From JAOAHC01 sp964593045 (GTDB taxonomy: Bacteria; Bacillota; Clostridia; TANB77; CAG-465): 43,934 bases of DNA. Made by a program: the position numbers and the translations under genes. This document shows positions 32,703 through 42,157 of this stretch, piece after piece. The notes beneath the pieces were generated by a model. It was not told the DNA's origin, did no database searches, and saw nothing but the letters and a program-made list of their open reading frames with translations. The DNA lies in NCBI GenBank assembly GCA_964593045.1, contig CAZQJQ010000007.1:1-43934 (forward strand), read 5' to 3'. Every line of letters starts with the position of its first letter. The first letter of the stretch is position 1.

Positions 32703-33668
32703 TTATTTCTGTACCGCAACATTTATGCTACTTGCTACAATTTCTGATACCTTATCTATTATATCATCTATATCTTTTGGTGTTACAATATAATTTTCTG
32801 CATTTAAAGCATTTGCTATCATATTATATCTCCCATCTTTTTCAAATATTTTAAAAACTTCTTTGGTCTGATTTTCATCTACTTTTTCAAATTCATTTGC
32901 TGTATTTTTTACGTTTTCAAGCATTTTATCTATTGCTTCATTTGTTATGGTTGCCATATCTACAACGGTTGGTACTCCTATTGCTATGACTGGTATTCCT
33001 ATTGTATTTATATTTATTCCATATCTTGTATTTTTTACACCAGCTCCTGGTGTTATCCCAGTATTACTTATCTGTATTGTTTTACCAATTCTACTAATAC
33101 TTCCTGAAGCTAAACTATCTATGACTATAAGTAAATCTGGCTTTGTTTTTTCAACTATCGAAAAAATTATTTCAGAAGTTTCAATTCCTGTCGTTCCTAG
33201 TACCCCTGGTGCGATTGAAGAAATAGATCTTGTATCTTCTGTAACCAACTCTTTTGCAAATTTTAGTAAATGTCTTGTAATATCTATATATTTCACCACC
33301 TTTGGGCCTAAAGCATCTGGTGTAACATATATGTTCCCTAGACCTACTACAAGTATATTTTTTTTCTTGTCTTTATCTATTAACTTATATATTTCTTCTG
33401 CAATATTATATATTATATCTTGTTTATCATTTTCTTCTAAATATTTTATATCCTCAACACCTATTGTTATATACTTACCAATTTCTTTTGAAATAGCTCT
33501 TGCTCCATTTTCATCAATTACATTTACCATTGTAATCTTTGCTTTTCCATTTTCTTTTGTATCAACTTTTATTCCTTCTATTTCAGATAGATTATTTACT
33601 TTTTTATATGTATCAAATCTCTCATCCGCCATATCTGTTCTAAAATTTAAAAAAAACGATTTTTCCAT
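32703..33668 (-). CDS. gpr: Germination protease GPR
   Basis: Self-processing endopeptidase that degrades small acid-soluble spore proteins when spores germinate. Family motifs are the pro-region RTDMADE, the VGLGNIYVTPDALGPKVV block, GTTGIETSEI, and IDSLASGSISRIGKTIQISNTGITPGAGVKNTR. The start is ATG at 33668 (MEKSFFLN, 321 aa), nine bases after GAGGTG. The RTD site near residue 11 is where the zymogen is normally trimmed. It lies in the operon after holA. Shows that the organism makes SASP-protected spores. Confidence 0.96.
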   Translation of the reverse strand: MEKSFFLNFRTDMADERFDTYKKVNNLSEIEGIKVDTKENGKAKITMVNVIDENGARAISKEIGKYITIGVEDIKYLEENDKQDIIYNIAEEIYKLIDKDKKKNILVVGLGNIYVTPDALGPKVVKYIDITRHLLKFAKELVTEDTRSISSIAPGVLGTTGIETSEIIFSIVEKTKPDLLIVIDSLASGSISRIGKTIQISNTGITPGAGVKNTRYGININTIGIPVIAIGVPTVVDMATITNEAIDKMLENVKNTANEFEKVDENQTKEVFKIFEKDGRYNMIANALNAENYIVTPKDIDDIIDKVSEIVASSINVAVQK

Positions 33669-33715
33669 TAATATACACCTCATATATATTATGGATTAAT
33701 ATACTTTTTTTATTA

Positions 33716-34627
33716 TTACATTGCACATATTATTTTTTTTAATCCAATTTCAAAATTCATTTCTCCTATTTTTGTTTTTTCATCGTAGTTATCAAACATT
33801 AAAAGAATCTTTTCTAAGTCTTCTTTTGTATACTTATCACTAGCTATATTTAAGTCTTTATACATAAATGGATGTATTCCTAATTTTTTAGAGATGTCAG
33901 ATTCATTTTTTTGCTTTAATAATTTTATCATATACATTTGATTTATTTGTTTATATAACATTATATATATTTTTACAATTGGTTCTTTAAGCATTAACAT
34001 TTGTTCTAGTTCATTTATTGCCTTTATATGTCTTTTATTAATTATATCATTTAACATATCAAATATTTTAGCAGATAGGTTTTTAACACATACTTTATCG
34101 ATAATATCTTTAGTAACAGTTTCTATTTCTCCTAAATATATTACTAACTTGTTTAATTCATTTATATTATTTGTTTCATCTACTCCACATACTTGAACAA
34201 AATATCTTGCTACATCTTGATTTATACTTATGTTATATTTTTTAAGTAAAGAGATAACATAAGATGTCATTTCATTATCATTCATATATTTGAATTCTTT
34301 TACATTTGCAATCTTTGATATTTCTTTATATGTTGTAAGTCTTTTGTCTACTGTGTCTTCTATTATTATAACATAAGTGGATTCACCTATATTAGAAAGT
34401 TTTGAAATATCAAATTTCAAATTTGTATCCTTTATTATAATAAGTTTGGACTCTCCAAAAAATGTTATGTTGTTGCATACTTCTCCCAAAGTATCAATAT
34501 TATCTTTTGTTATGTTAAAAAAATTTACACCTTGTTCCAATTTTTGAAATTTTGATTTTATTTTAGCTATTTCATTTTTTATTTTATGTTTTTCTTCACC
34601 ATAAAAAAGATATATATTATCTTTCAT
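33716..34627 (-). CDS. holA: DNA polymerase III delta subunit
   Basis: Clamp-loader subunit that opens the sliding clamp. The sequence opens MKDNIYLFYGEEKHKIKNEI, the degenerate nucleotide-binding start of HolA. The middle has NNINELNKLVIYLGE, and the C-terminal helical collar follows (LEKILLMFDNYDEKTKIGEMNFEIGLKKII). The start at 34627 follows AGAGGTG (303 aa). It is second in the operon after trmFO. Confidence 0.92.
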   Translation of the reverse strand: MKDNIYLFYGEEKHKIKNEIAKIKSKFQKLEQGVNFFNITKDNIDTLGEVCNNITFFGESKLIIIKDTNLKFDISKLSNIGESTYVIIIEDTVDKRLTTYKEISKIANVKEFKYMNDNEMTSYVISLLKKYNISINQDVARYFVQVCGVDETNNINELNKLVIYLGEIETVTKDIIDKVCVKNLSAKIFDMLNDIINKRHIKAINELEQMLMLKEPIVKIYIMLYKQINQMYMIKLLKQKNESDISKKLGIHPFMYKDLNIASDKYTKEDLEKILLMFDNYDEKTKIGEMNFEIGLKKIICAM

Positions 34628-34657
34628 TATATTCACACCTCTTACTATATTTTATTT

Positions 34658-35980
34658 CTACTTTTTAACTTTTAAGTTGTTTTTAAAGTTATTAATGCTG
34701 TTTATTGCTCTTAAACTATATTGCTCATATTTTTTACTTTTATCTTTTACCCTTTCTTCAAGTGGCTTAATAATACCAAAGTTTGCATTCATCGGCTGAT
34801 AATTTTTATTCTCTGTAGAAACATATTTTGACAAACTTCCAAGCATTGTATCTTGTGGAAATTCTATATAATTTGATTCTAACTTTGATAAAATACTATA
34901 TGCTACAATCATACCAGAAGCAGCAGATTCTACATATCCTTCAACACCTGATATTTGACCAGCAAAATATATATTGTTATTCGTTTTTAAACAAAAGTTG
35001 TTATCTAGAACTTTAGAGCCATTAATATATGTGTTTTTATGCATTACACCATATCTTAAGAATTTTGCATTTTCAAGACCTGGTATCATTTTAAATACTC
35101 TTTCTTGTTCCTTAAATTTTAAACTTGTTTGGAAACCAACCATATTATACATTGTTTTTTCAGTATTTTCTGCTCTTAACTGTACAACAGCATAATACTT
35201 TTCTTTGGTTATTGGATTATCTAATCCTACAGGTTTTAATGGCCCAAATATTAATGTTTTTTCGCCTCTTTTTGCCATTTCCTCTATTGGCATACAACCT
35301 TCAAAAAGTATCAATTTATCAAAATCATGTCTTGTTGCACTTTCTGCTGATAAAAGTGCATTATACATATTATAGTATTGTTCTTTTGTCATAGGAAGAT
35401 TAATATAATCTCCTCCCATGCTTTCACTATATCTATCTTTTTCATAAGCTATTTCCATATTTATACTATCTGCTTCTATTATTGGTGCAGCAGCATCATA
35501 AAAATATAAACTACTGTCTCCCACTATTTTTTTTATACTATTTAACAGTTTATCTGTTGTAAGTGGCCCAGTTGCAATAACAGTAATACCATCAAGTTTT
35601 GATATATCTTCTACTTCTTCATGTATTATTTCAATATTTTTATTATTAGTTATTTTTTCTGTTATATATTCTGAAAATTTATCTCTATCTACTGCTAGAG
35701 CTTGACCAGCAGGTACTCTTGAAGAATATGCTGCTTCTACCATTAGACTGCCTAGTATTTGCATTTCTTTTTTTAAAAGTCCACATGCATTAGTTAAACT
35801 TTCAGATTTTAAGGAATTACTGCAAACAAGTTCTGCAAATAGATCAGTCTCATGTGCTTCTGTCTTTTTATTTGGTTTCATTTCATATATTTTGACTTTT
35901 ATATTATTCTTTGCAAGTATGTATGCACATTCAGTCCCCGCAAGTCCTGCTCCAATAATATTTACAATTTTTCTATTCAT
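34658..35980 (-). CDS. trmFO: Folate/FAD-dependent tRNA (uracil-54) methyltransferase TrmFO
   Basis: Flavoenzyme forming ribothymidine at tRNA position 54, taking carbon from 5,10-methylene-THF. The N-terminal FAD site is VNIIGAGLAGTECAYILAKN, followed by the conserved FAELVCSNSLKSESLTNACGLLKKEM with its reactive Cys and the C-terminal FAGQISGVEGYVESAASG. The 440-aa length is standard. It heads a minus-strand operon trmFO-holA-gpr-DUF368-bactofilin-like and is divergent from the M14-like gene. glyA in this window supplies its one-carbon donor. Confidence 0.96.
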   Translation of the reverse strand: MNRKIVNIIGAGLAGTECAYILAKNNIKVKIYEMKPNKKTEAHETDLFAELVCSNSLKSESLTNACGLLKKEMQILGSLMVEAAYSSRVPAGQALAVDRDKFSEYITEKITNNKNIEIIHEEVEDISKLDGITVIATGPLTTDKLLNSIKKIVGDSSLYFYDAAAPIIEADSINMEIAYEKDRYSESMGGDYINLPMTKEQYYNMYNALLSAESATRHDFDKLILFEGCMPIEEMAKRGEKTLIFGPLKPVGLDNPITKEKYYAVVQLRAENTEKTMYNMVGFQTSLKFKEQERVFKMIPGLENAKFLRYGVMHKNTYINGSKVLDNNFCLKTNNNIYFAGQISGVEGYVESAASGMIVAYSILSKLESNYIEFPQDTMLGSLSKYVSTENKNYQPMNANFGIIKPLEERVKDKSKKYEQYSLRAINSINNFKNNLKVKK

Positions 35981-36086
35981 ATTTCCTACCTTTGTTATAT
36001 CTTCTTAGTTATAGAATATATTTTACTATATGATAGTATTTTTTTCAACATAAATAACAAATTTTACTATAAAGGAGAGATATTAA

Positions 36087-37247
36087 ATGAATAATTTTAT
36101 TAAAAGTTATGAAGAAATATTTTTAGAATTAGATAACTATACAAAAAAAACCGAACTAAAAGATATATTTAGATATGAAACATCACTTGGAACTACAACT
36201 TTTTTATATGATATACCAGTATACACATTAGGAAACGGTACAAACCATCTTGTTATAATGTCAGGAACTCATGGCTGTGAACTATATCCAATATATTTTT
36301 TAATGGAATTTATAAGAAATATATTGAACAACAAAACAAAATATATTGATAAACTAAACACTTATACTTTCCATATAATAGTTATTCATAATCCTGAAGG
36401 CTATGTTATTTCCTCTTCTAATATATTACGAAATATATCAAAAATTACAGAACAAGAATTTAAACTTTTATGCAACAGATATTTAAAAGCATATAATATG
36501 GATGATAAAAACGCAAAGCAATTTCCTTTTGTATGTAGAAAATTATATAAAAATGTTATTAAATGTAGCACAAATAATATTATTAATTTAAGTATGAAAA
36601 ATAAGGTTATAAAAATAATAAAAAACTGTTGCTTAGATGAAAGAATTTTAATAATATGGTCATCAAACGGCATGGGAATTGACCCTAATGCTAATTCAAT
36701 ACATCAATTTGAAAATATGAAAAGGAAAAAAAATAAACAAAAATTTGGTATACTAAGATATAATGATATTACAATAACAAGGCCTAGTCCACATAACTAT
36801 TATGGCTCTTGCCCCTTTGATAAAAATTGCCCTGAAAACATTCTATTATATAAATATATAACCAATATGTATAATAATATGAATATTAAAAAAATGGATA
36901 ATAATAGGTTTATTGCATTTTTTTCATATCATTCTACTGGTAGAGAAATATATTACTGTCCAGATGAAAAATTTGCAGATGATAAACAAATATCATTTCA
37001 TCAAAAATTTGCTAAACTTTATTCAAATAAAACTGGATATGAGCTTATCAATGAAAAAACCAAATATAGTGTTATGGACTATTATAGAATAGCACTAAGA
37101 TCTGTTCTTACACTTACTATAGAACTTGGTAAAAATGCAAATCCAATAGGCCCATTTTCTGAAGCAAATGAAAAAATACAAAAAGAAATTAAAGATAATA
37201 TATCAGCTATATTTTATACACTAGATAATATTGTATTTAAAAAATAA
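36087..37247 (+). CDS. M14-like zinc carboxypeptidase
   Basis: Metallopeptidase-like protein, 386 aa, without signal peptide. Expected zinc ligands are visible: H62-x-x-E65 in SGTHGCELYP and H282 in FFSYHSTGREIYY. E346 in LTIELGKNANPIGP occupies the catalytic position of M14 peptidases. The usual substrate-binding NR motif is not obvious in NGMGIDPNANS, and Cys-rich loops (SCPFDKNCP) are present, so substrate is uncertain. Deacylases of the aspartoacylase type share the fold. AAAGGAGAG precedes the ATG. It is a single gene, divergent from trmFO, with a weak terminator after it. Confidence 0.7.
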   Translation: MNNFIKSYEEIFLELDNYTKKTELKDIFRYETSLGTTTFLYDIPVYTLGNGTNHLVIMSGTHGCELYPIYFLMEFIRNILNNKTKYIDKLNTYTFHIIVIHNPEGYVISSSNILRNISKITEQEFKLLCNRYLKAYNMDDKNAKQFPFVCRKLYKNVIKCSTNNIINLSMKNKVIKIIKNCCLDERILIIWSSNGMGIDPNANSIHQFENMKRKKNKQKFGILRYNDITITRPSPHNYYGSCPFDKNCPENILLYKYITNMYNNMNIKKMDNNRFIAFFSYHSTGREIYYCPDEKFADDKQISFHQKFAKLYSNKTGYELINEKTKYSVMDYYRIALRSVLTLTIELGKNANPIGPFSEANEKIQKEIKDNISAIFYTLDNIVFKK

Positions 37248-37248
37248 A

Positions 37249-37275
37249 AAAAGAGACCAAAAGGCCTCTAAAAAT
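37249..37275. terminator. Weak bidirectional terminator
   Basis: Stem AGAGACC / GGCCTCT with one A-C mismatch and an AAAA loop, flanked by A-runs and T-poor tracts. It lies between the convergent M14-like gene and the unknown 140-aa gene. Confidence 0.55.
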
Positions 37276-37697
37276 CAATAAAGAACTAGATCATTTACTT
37301 TAAATGTAATTTCTTTATACTTTTTGTTTTGTACGTATGGAAAAACAAGCACAATGTTTGTTAAAATATTTCTGTCATCACCATCAATTTTGTATGTAAT
37401 GTAATTTTCCCCTTGTCTCAACATAATATTCGAGCTTAAAAAAATCTGTTTACTGTTACCAGTTGCAAATGTTCTTACTGCCTGTCGTACACAGACTGGC
37501 TTGTTCATTGTAATTAACATTTCAACTCTATCAGCTGAGACAACTCCATCGAACTTTCTAAACATAACTTGTAGTCCTTCTTCATCTTCTTTAAAAACCT
37601 CAGTTACTTCATCTCCTAAATAAAATAATCTGCCACTATGATATTTGTCTACTCTGCCAAAGTCGGTACAAAAACCAGTTTCAATTCTTTTTAACAT
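37275..37697 (-). CDS. Uncharacterised beta-rich protein
   Basis: I do not recognise this 140-aa protein. It has no membrane segment or signal and reads as alternating strands (RLFYLGDEVTEVF, GVVSADRVEMLITMN, ENYITYKIDGDDRNILTNIVLVF, EITFKVNDLVLY). It has two Cys (residues 10 and 89). Codons such as CGT, CGA and GTC are commoner here than in the neighbours. AAAGAGGG lies upstream of the ATG at 37697. Like the genes at 2838 and 17439, it is a short monocistron with its own terminator. Confidence 0.65.
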   Translation of the reverse strand: MLKRIETGFCTDFGRVDKYHSGRLFYLGDEVTEVFKEDEEGLQVMFRKFDGVVSADRVEMLITMNKPVCVRQAVRTFATGNSKQIFLSSNIMLRQGENYITYKIDGDDRNILTNIVLVFPYVQNKKYKEITFKVNDLVLY

Positions 37698-37869
37698 ATA
37701 GTTTTTCCCTCTTTCTTATTAAATTAGAGTTACTACCTTTGCAAAAAGATTATATCATTTTTATTAATTTATGTCAACATATAAAAAATTGTAAATGATA
37801 AAATAAAAACTACAAAAGAAATATGAGAGATTTTATTTTTCTCTCACATTTTTTTACATTCTTTTTATA
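37698..37869. other. Intergenic stretch before the tRNA pair
   Basis: About 170 AT-rich bases with no gene. TGAGAGA...TCTCACA near 37822-37850 forms a hairpin followed by TTTTTT on the plus strand; on the minus strand it would end the tRNA transcript. Nothing else is seen. Confidence 0.5.
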
Positions 37870-37944
37870 TGGCTGGGATGGCTGGATTCGAACCAACGAA
37901 TGCCAGAGTCAAAGTCTGGTGCCTTACCGCTTGGCGACATCCCA
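37870..37944 (-). tRNA. tRNA-Gln (anticodon TTG), CCA encoded
   Basis: The minus strand folds with acceptor TGGGATG/CATCCCA, anticodon stem CCAGA/TCTGG closing the loop CTTTGAC (anticodon TTG), and T-arm TGGTTCGAATCCA. The encoded CCA is at 37870-37872. It lies 16 bp downstream of tRNA-His, so the two are likely co-transcribed. Confidence 0.95.
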
Positions 37945-37960
37945 ATATATTTAATATAGG

Positions 37961-38038
37961 TGGGGTGGAAAATGGGATTCGAACCCATGGCCTCCAGTGC
38001 CACAAACTGGCGCTCTAACCAACTGAGCTATATCCACC
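37961..38038 (-). tRNA. tRNA-His (anticodon GTG), CCA encoded
   Basis: Acceptor GTGGATA with the extra 5' G-1 pairing with C73, the His-tRNA hallmark. The anticodon stem CCAG/CTGG encloses TTTGTGGCA with anticodon GTG. The T-arm is ATGGG-TTCGAAT-CCCAT. One T-T mismatch is present in the acceptor stem. It lies downstream of trmB, which methylates tRNAs. Confidence 0.95.
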
Positions 38039-38102
38039 ACTTCTTACCGGTTACCTATATATTTTAATCTATTTTTTGAAATTTGTCAATATTTTTGAGG
38101 AA

Positions 38103-38750
38103 TTATTTCATTTTTGCACATAATTTATATATTGGTCCTTTAGCACAAAACTTAGTTTCGTACTCTGTCATAATGTTTTCTACATTACTTTTATGTAAAT
38201 CCAAATATATTTCTTTAAAACTAGAGCCAAAATTATTTATACTACATAAACTATATTCAAATAATTTTATATTATCCGTCTTAAATTCTAAATTTATTTC
38301 TTCTACAGACTTTAACACACTTTTATATAGTTTTAAAAAATCAGGATGAGTTAATCTTCTTTTTTCATGCTTATTTTTAGGCCATGGATCACTAAAATTT
38401 AAATATATCTTATTTACTGTATCATTATTAAAAAACTCACATATATTCTTTGCATCAAAAGACATAAAATATACATTATTTAAAGAAACATTATTATTTT
38501 CCTGATACCTTTTTATTTTTTTAGTTGCTAAATATAATACAGTTTTAGATAATTCTATACCTATATATAACTGATCTTGGTTTTTAGTAGCTATCTGAAA
38601 TATAAAGTCACCTTTTCCCATACCTATTTCAATATTTACTTTTTTACCTTTATTTTTTTCAAAAATTTCATTTAATTTTTCTTTGCTTGATATATACATA
38701 TTATTTTTTAATAACTCATTTTCTGCATTTGGATTATTTCTTGTTCTCAT
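38103..38750 (-). CDS. trmB: tRNA (guanine-N7)-methyltransferase
   Basis: SAM-dependent enzyme making m7G46 in tRNA variable loops. The 215 aa have the SAM site NIEIGMGKGDFIFQIA, ELSKTVL, the family marker NFSDPWPKNKHEKRRLTHPDFL and the C-terminal TEYETKFCAKGPIYKL. AAGGAG precedes the ATG, nine bases after the SpoIIM-like stop. Two tRNA genes follow on the same strand. Confidence 0.96.
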   Translation of the reverse strand: MRTRNNPNAENELLKNNMYISSKEKLNEIFEKNKGKKVNIEIGMGKGDFIFQIATKNQDQLYIGIELSKTVLYLATKKIKRYQENNNVSLNNVYFMSFDAKNICEFFNNDTVNKIYLNFSDPWPKNKHEKRRLTHPDFLKLYKSVLKSVEEINLEFKTDNIKLFEYSLCSINNFGSSFKEIYLDLHKSNVENIMTEYETKFCAKGPIYKLCAKMK

Positions 38751-38759
38751 AAAAACTCC

Positions 38760-39539
38760 TTATATTAGTGAAATCAAAAGTGAAAGTGAAAGTATTACTA
38801 TAGCAATTATTGTACCTATTATTATATTTTTGTAATCGATTTTTACATTTAATTTTTGATTTTTTTCAAGTTCTTCCTTCTTTTTATTTCTTAATTCTTC
38901 TGCTTTTTTATTCTTTTTTATCATCTCATAAAACTGTATTTTGAAATCTTTAAATCCATAACTGTTCTTTTGTGAATATATATACTTCTTAGTTGCATTT
39001 TTACAATAATGTATACCAATAACTACAGCTAAGCTCATACCTATTAGTTGAAAAACTGAGCTTATAAGTAAAAACAACATACTTTTACTGCCTATTGTAG
39101 CAATAAATACATTATATATTTCTTGAGCATATGTATATGGTACACATGCCATAGTAATTATAGGAATATATACAAATGGAACCATTCCAGCTACTACTGT
39201 AATCAATAACAACATCGTCTCATTTTTTAGCATTTCTACTGCATAACTCCATGTTTTAGCATATTCAGTATTATCCATATTCTCTTGCATTACTGTTGAT
39301 ACATCTATATTAGATATTAGACTAGCTGTTATTGTTCCAAATAAAACAAGCATAATAATGTATACTATAACGTGCTTTTTCCTTAGATTCTTTTTATAAA
39401 AGCAAAAAAAGTCTGAAAGTAGCATAGCAAATTTAGATTTTTTCTTTGTACTCTTTGTTTTTGATTTTTCCTTTTTATCTATACTTTTTACATTTTCTTT
39501 TTTTATTTCTTCTTTTACATTATCTTTATTTTTTTTCAT
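38760..39539 (-). CDS. SpoIIM/DUF95-like membrane protein
   Basis: A 259-aa membrane protein. The first 35 residues are extremely Lys-rich and repetitive. The following region has about five helices (VIVYIIMLVLFGTITASLI, TMLLLITVVAGMVPFVYIPIITMACVPY, FLLISSVFQLIGMSLAVVIGIHY and a last C-terminal helix). A charged helix (KKNKKAEELRNKKKEELEKN) precedes the last one. The arrangement resembles SpoIIM/DUF95 proteins, which in Bacillus help engulfment, but conserved motifs are weak. It starts inside the end of rnr (14-bp overlap). Confidence 0.5.
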   Translation of the reverse strand: MKKNKDNVKEEIKKENVKSIDKKEKSKTKSTKKKSKFAMLLSDFFCFYKKNLRKKHVIVYIIMLVLFGTITASLISNIDVSTVMQENMDNTEYAKTWSYAVEMLKNETMLLLITVVAGMVPFVYIPIITMACVPYTYAQEIYNVFIATIGSKSMLFLLISSVFQLIGMSLAVVIGIHYCKNATKKYIYSQKNSYGFKDFKIQFYEMIKKNKKAEELRNKKKEELEKNQKLNVKIDYKNIIIGTIIAIVILSLSLLISLI

Positions 39540-41769
39540 TTATACCACTCCTACTAATTATATTGAAATCTATTTGTTTTAATCTTACATCTACCTTTAC
39601 TAATTTAATTTCTACTCTATCTCCAATTTTATATATATTACCCGTCCTCATTCCTATAAGTCTTAATTTTTTTTCATCATATGTATAGTAATCATCTTGT
39701 AAGGAATCAAAGGATACAAAGCCTTCAATTTGATTTTTAATCCTTACAAACATACCAAATGATGTAATTGAAGATATTGCAGCACTAAATACTTGTCCAA
39801 CCTTATCTTTCATATATATTGCTTCATATAAATTATCAAAATCTCGTTCGATTTTAGTTGCTTCTTTTTCCATATCTGATGATATTATAGCATATTTCTC
39901 TGCTTGTTTTGAGTACTTTTGTATTTTTCTATCATCTAGATTATATCCTTTATCTATATATTCTGAAATAACTCTATGTATAAATAAATCAGGATATCTT
40001 CTAATAGGGGATGTAAAATGACAATAATATTTAAATGCTAGTCCAAAATGTCCTGTACATTCATGAGAATACTTAGCTAGCTTTAATGTCCTTAGCATAA
40101 ATTTGGATATTATATCTTTTTGTTCATTATCTCTAAATTTATCCAATATCTTTGCTAATGTTATAGGATGTACATTTTTTATGCCTTTTATCTTTTCACC
40201 ATAGTTTATTAAAAGTTCATTTAATTCTCTTAATTTTTCTTCATCTGGTTTTTCATGTATTCTATATATAAAGGGAGCTTGCATGAAGAAAAATCTTTCA
40301 GCAACTGTTGTATTAGTAACAAGCATAAACTCCTCTATTATATTATTTGCTTCTGTTATTTCATATGGTTTTATATCTATAACATTGTTATTATCATCTA
40401 ATACAACTTTAGTTTCTGGTATATCAAAATTTATACTTCCATTTTCCATTCTCTTTTTATTTAAAATGTTTGCCAATTCTCTCATAATATCAATATCACA
40501 TATATATTCTTTATACTCATCTAATACTTTATCATCAGATTTAGTTATAACCTTATACACATTTTCATAAGTCATCTTCTTTTTTACGTTTATAACTGCT
40601 TTAAATATATTACTGTCTATAACATTACCTAAATTATCTATTACCATGTCTACTGCCAGTGCCAATCTATCAACATTTGCATTTAAACTACATATTCCAT
40701 TAGATAATTTTTTAGGTAACATTGGTATTACTGTTTTTGGTATATATATACTTGTTGCTCTTGCAATTGCTTCTTTATCTAGATATGTTCCATCTTTTAC
40801 ATAATAACTAACATCTGCTATATATACAGATAATATATACTTATCATTTTCTTTTTTTACAGATATTGCATCATCTAAATCCATTGCATCAAATGAATCA
40901 ATCGTAAATACTTTATCTTCTCTTCTATCTACTCTGTTTTTATTTTCTATTTCTGATACACTATCTGGTATTTTATCTAATTCTTCTAATATTTTTGAAT
41001 TAAATTCTTCTTTTTTATCTAAACCATATGATTTATATAATGCTTCAACTAATACTTTATCATCATTTGAAGGACCTATCACAGAAATTACTTTACCCTC
41101 AGCTCTACTTGTTCTAGTTGGGTATTTTATAATCTCAACTTCAACAATTGATGATTCTTTTATATTTAAATTATTCTTTTTAGATAAATATATATCATTA
41201 ATTTTTGGATTTAACGGTTCTACAAATCCAAAATTTGCACTCCCTATATATTTGCCATATATTTTAGTTATATTTCTTTTTAATATTTTTGTTACTTTAC
41301 CTTCTTTATGTGTATTTTCTTTTCTTCTTGTAGCTGTAATATATACGATAACAGTATCTCCATCCATAGCATTTAAAGAATTGTCAGACAATATATATAT
41401 ATCATTCGAGCCATCAAACGGTATTGCAAAACCAAATTTATTCGACTTTGCAGAATAATTACATTTTTTAACAACTTCAGAATCTAATTTTAATATTTTA
41501 CTATCCTCATTTATATATATTAAAAATTCATTTTCTAGTTCATCTAAAATTTTGAAAAAGATTAATTTTTCATTATTTTTAATATCAAATAACTTTATAA
41601 CCTGTTTTTTTGAAAGTGGTACATATTCTTCACTTAAAAAAAAGGAAGTAAGTGTATCCTTCTTCCTTTTATATTCTTCAGGCGCTACTAAAGAGAATAC
41701 ATCTATGTTTTTAGTGTTGTTATTTACATTTTTATATGCTTTTCTCTTATTTACCTTATTCTCATTCAT
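39526..41769 (-). CDS. rnr: Ribonuclease R
   Basis: Processive 3'-5' exoribonuclease that degrades structured RNA and works in trans-translation. The N-terminal cold-shock-like domains precede the RNB catalytic domain with FTIDSFDAMDLDDAIS (metal-binding Asp residues) and the RRYPDLFIHRVI block. A C-terminal S1 domain (GQVFSAAISSITSFGMFVRIKNQIEGFVSF) follows. At 747 aa it is full length but lacks the long basic tail of enterobacterial RNase R. It is located directly after secG, the conserved secG-rnr pair of Firmicutes. No smpB follows here. Confidence 0.96.
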   Translation of the reverse strand: MNENKVNKRKAYKNVNNNTKNIDVFSLVAPEEYKRKKDTLTSFFLSEEYVPLSKKQVIKLFDIKNNEKLIFFKILDELENEFLIYINEDSKILKLDSEVVKKCNYSAKSNKFGFAIPFDGSNDIYILSDNSLNAMDGDTVIVYITATRRKENTHKEGKVTKILKRNITKIYGKYIGSANFGFVEPLNPKINDIYLSKKNNLNIKESSIVEVEIIKYPTRTSRAEGKVISVIGPSNDDKVLVEALYKSYGLDKKEEFNSKILEELDKIPDSVSEIENKNRVDRREDKVFTIDSFDAMDLDDAISVKKENDKYILSVYIADVSYYVKDGTYLDKEAIARATSIYIPKTVIPMLPKKLSNGICSLNANVDRLALAVDMVIDNLGNVIDSNIFKAVINVKKKMTYENVYKVITKSDDKVLDEYKEYICDIDIMRELANILNKKRMENGSINFDIPETKVVLDDNNNVIDIKPYEITEANNIIEEFMLVTNTTVAERFFFMQAPFIYRIHEKPDEEKLRELNELLINYGEKIKGIKNVHPITLAKILDKFRDNEQKDIISKFMLRTLKLAKYSHECTGHFGLAFKYYCHFTSPIRRYPDLFIHRVISEYIDKGYNLDDRKIQKYSKQAEKYAIISSDMEKEATKIERDFDNLYEAIYMKDKVGQVFSAAISSITSFGMFVRIKNQIEGFVSFDSLQDDYYTYDEKKLRLIGMRTGNIYKIGDRVEIKLVKVDVRLKQIDFNIISRSGINEKK

Positions 41770-41778
41770 ATTATTACC

Positions 41779-42015
41779 TTATTTCATTATCGCAAGTGTA
41801 GTTAAGAAACAAAGAACTATAAAAACTATAGCTATGATTACTGTATATTTTGAAAGTAATCCATCTAAAGTTTTTGATTTATTTGTTCCATAAAAAGTAT
41901 TCGCACCAGTTATAGATGACTGTGATGATTTACTGTCTTGCATTACTACTATTACTGTAAGAACTATACCTACTATTATTGTTAATATTGATAATGTCCA
42001 ATCAATCCAACCCAT
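41779..42015 (-). CDS. secG: Protein-export translocase subunit SecG
   Basis: Small accessory subunit of the SecYEG channel. Two membrane helices (WTLSILTIIVGIVLTVIVVMQ and YTVIIAIVFIVLCFLTTLAIM) flank the family loop QDSKSSQSSITGANTFYG. The start is ATG at 42015 (78 aa), nine bases after GGGAGG; the earlier in-frame start overlaps that site. It lies nine bp upstream of rnr and is driven by the promoter at 42048-42076. Confidence 0.95.
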   Translation of the reverse strand: MGWIDWTLSILTIIVGIVLTVIVVMQDSKSSQSSITGANTFYGTNKSKTLDGLLSKYTVIIAIVFIVLCFLTTLAIMK

Positions 42016-42047
42016 TATTATTCCTCCCAATGTCATTTACTTATGAA

Positions 42048-42076
42048 ATTATACCATAGTATTAAGTAAAAAACAA
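42048..42076 (-). promoter_or_regulatory. Promoter of the secG-rnr operon
   Basis: On the minus strand, TTGTTT (42071-42076), a 17-bp spacer and the extended -10 TGG-TATAAT (42048-42053). Confidence 0.7.
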
Positions 42077-42157
42077 GATATAATGCTATTTTTTTCAAAT
42101 TTATAATATCCGTTAAATTTAAATTGTTTTTTATTTACATATTTACCATATAACCAA

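Noticed and set aside
32947..33699. Long plus-strand ORF opposite gpr
   Set aside because: It mirrors the third-codon pattern of gpr, shows no recognisable domain and lacks a ribosome site.
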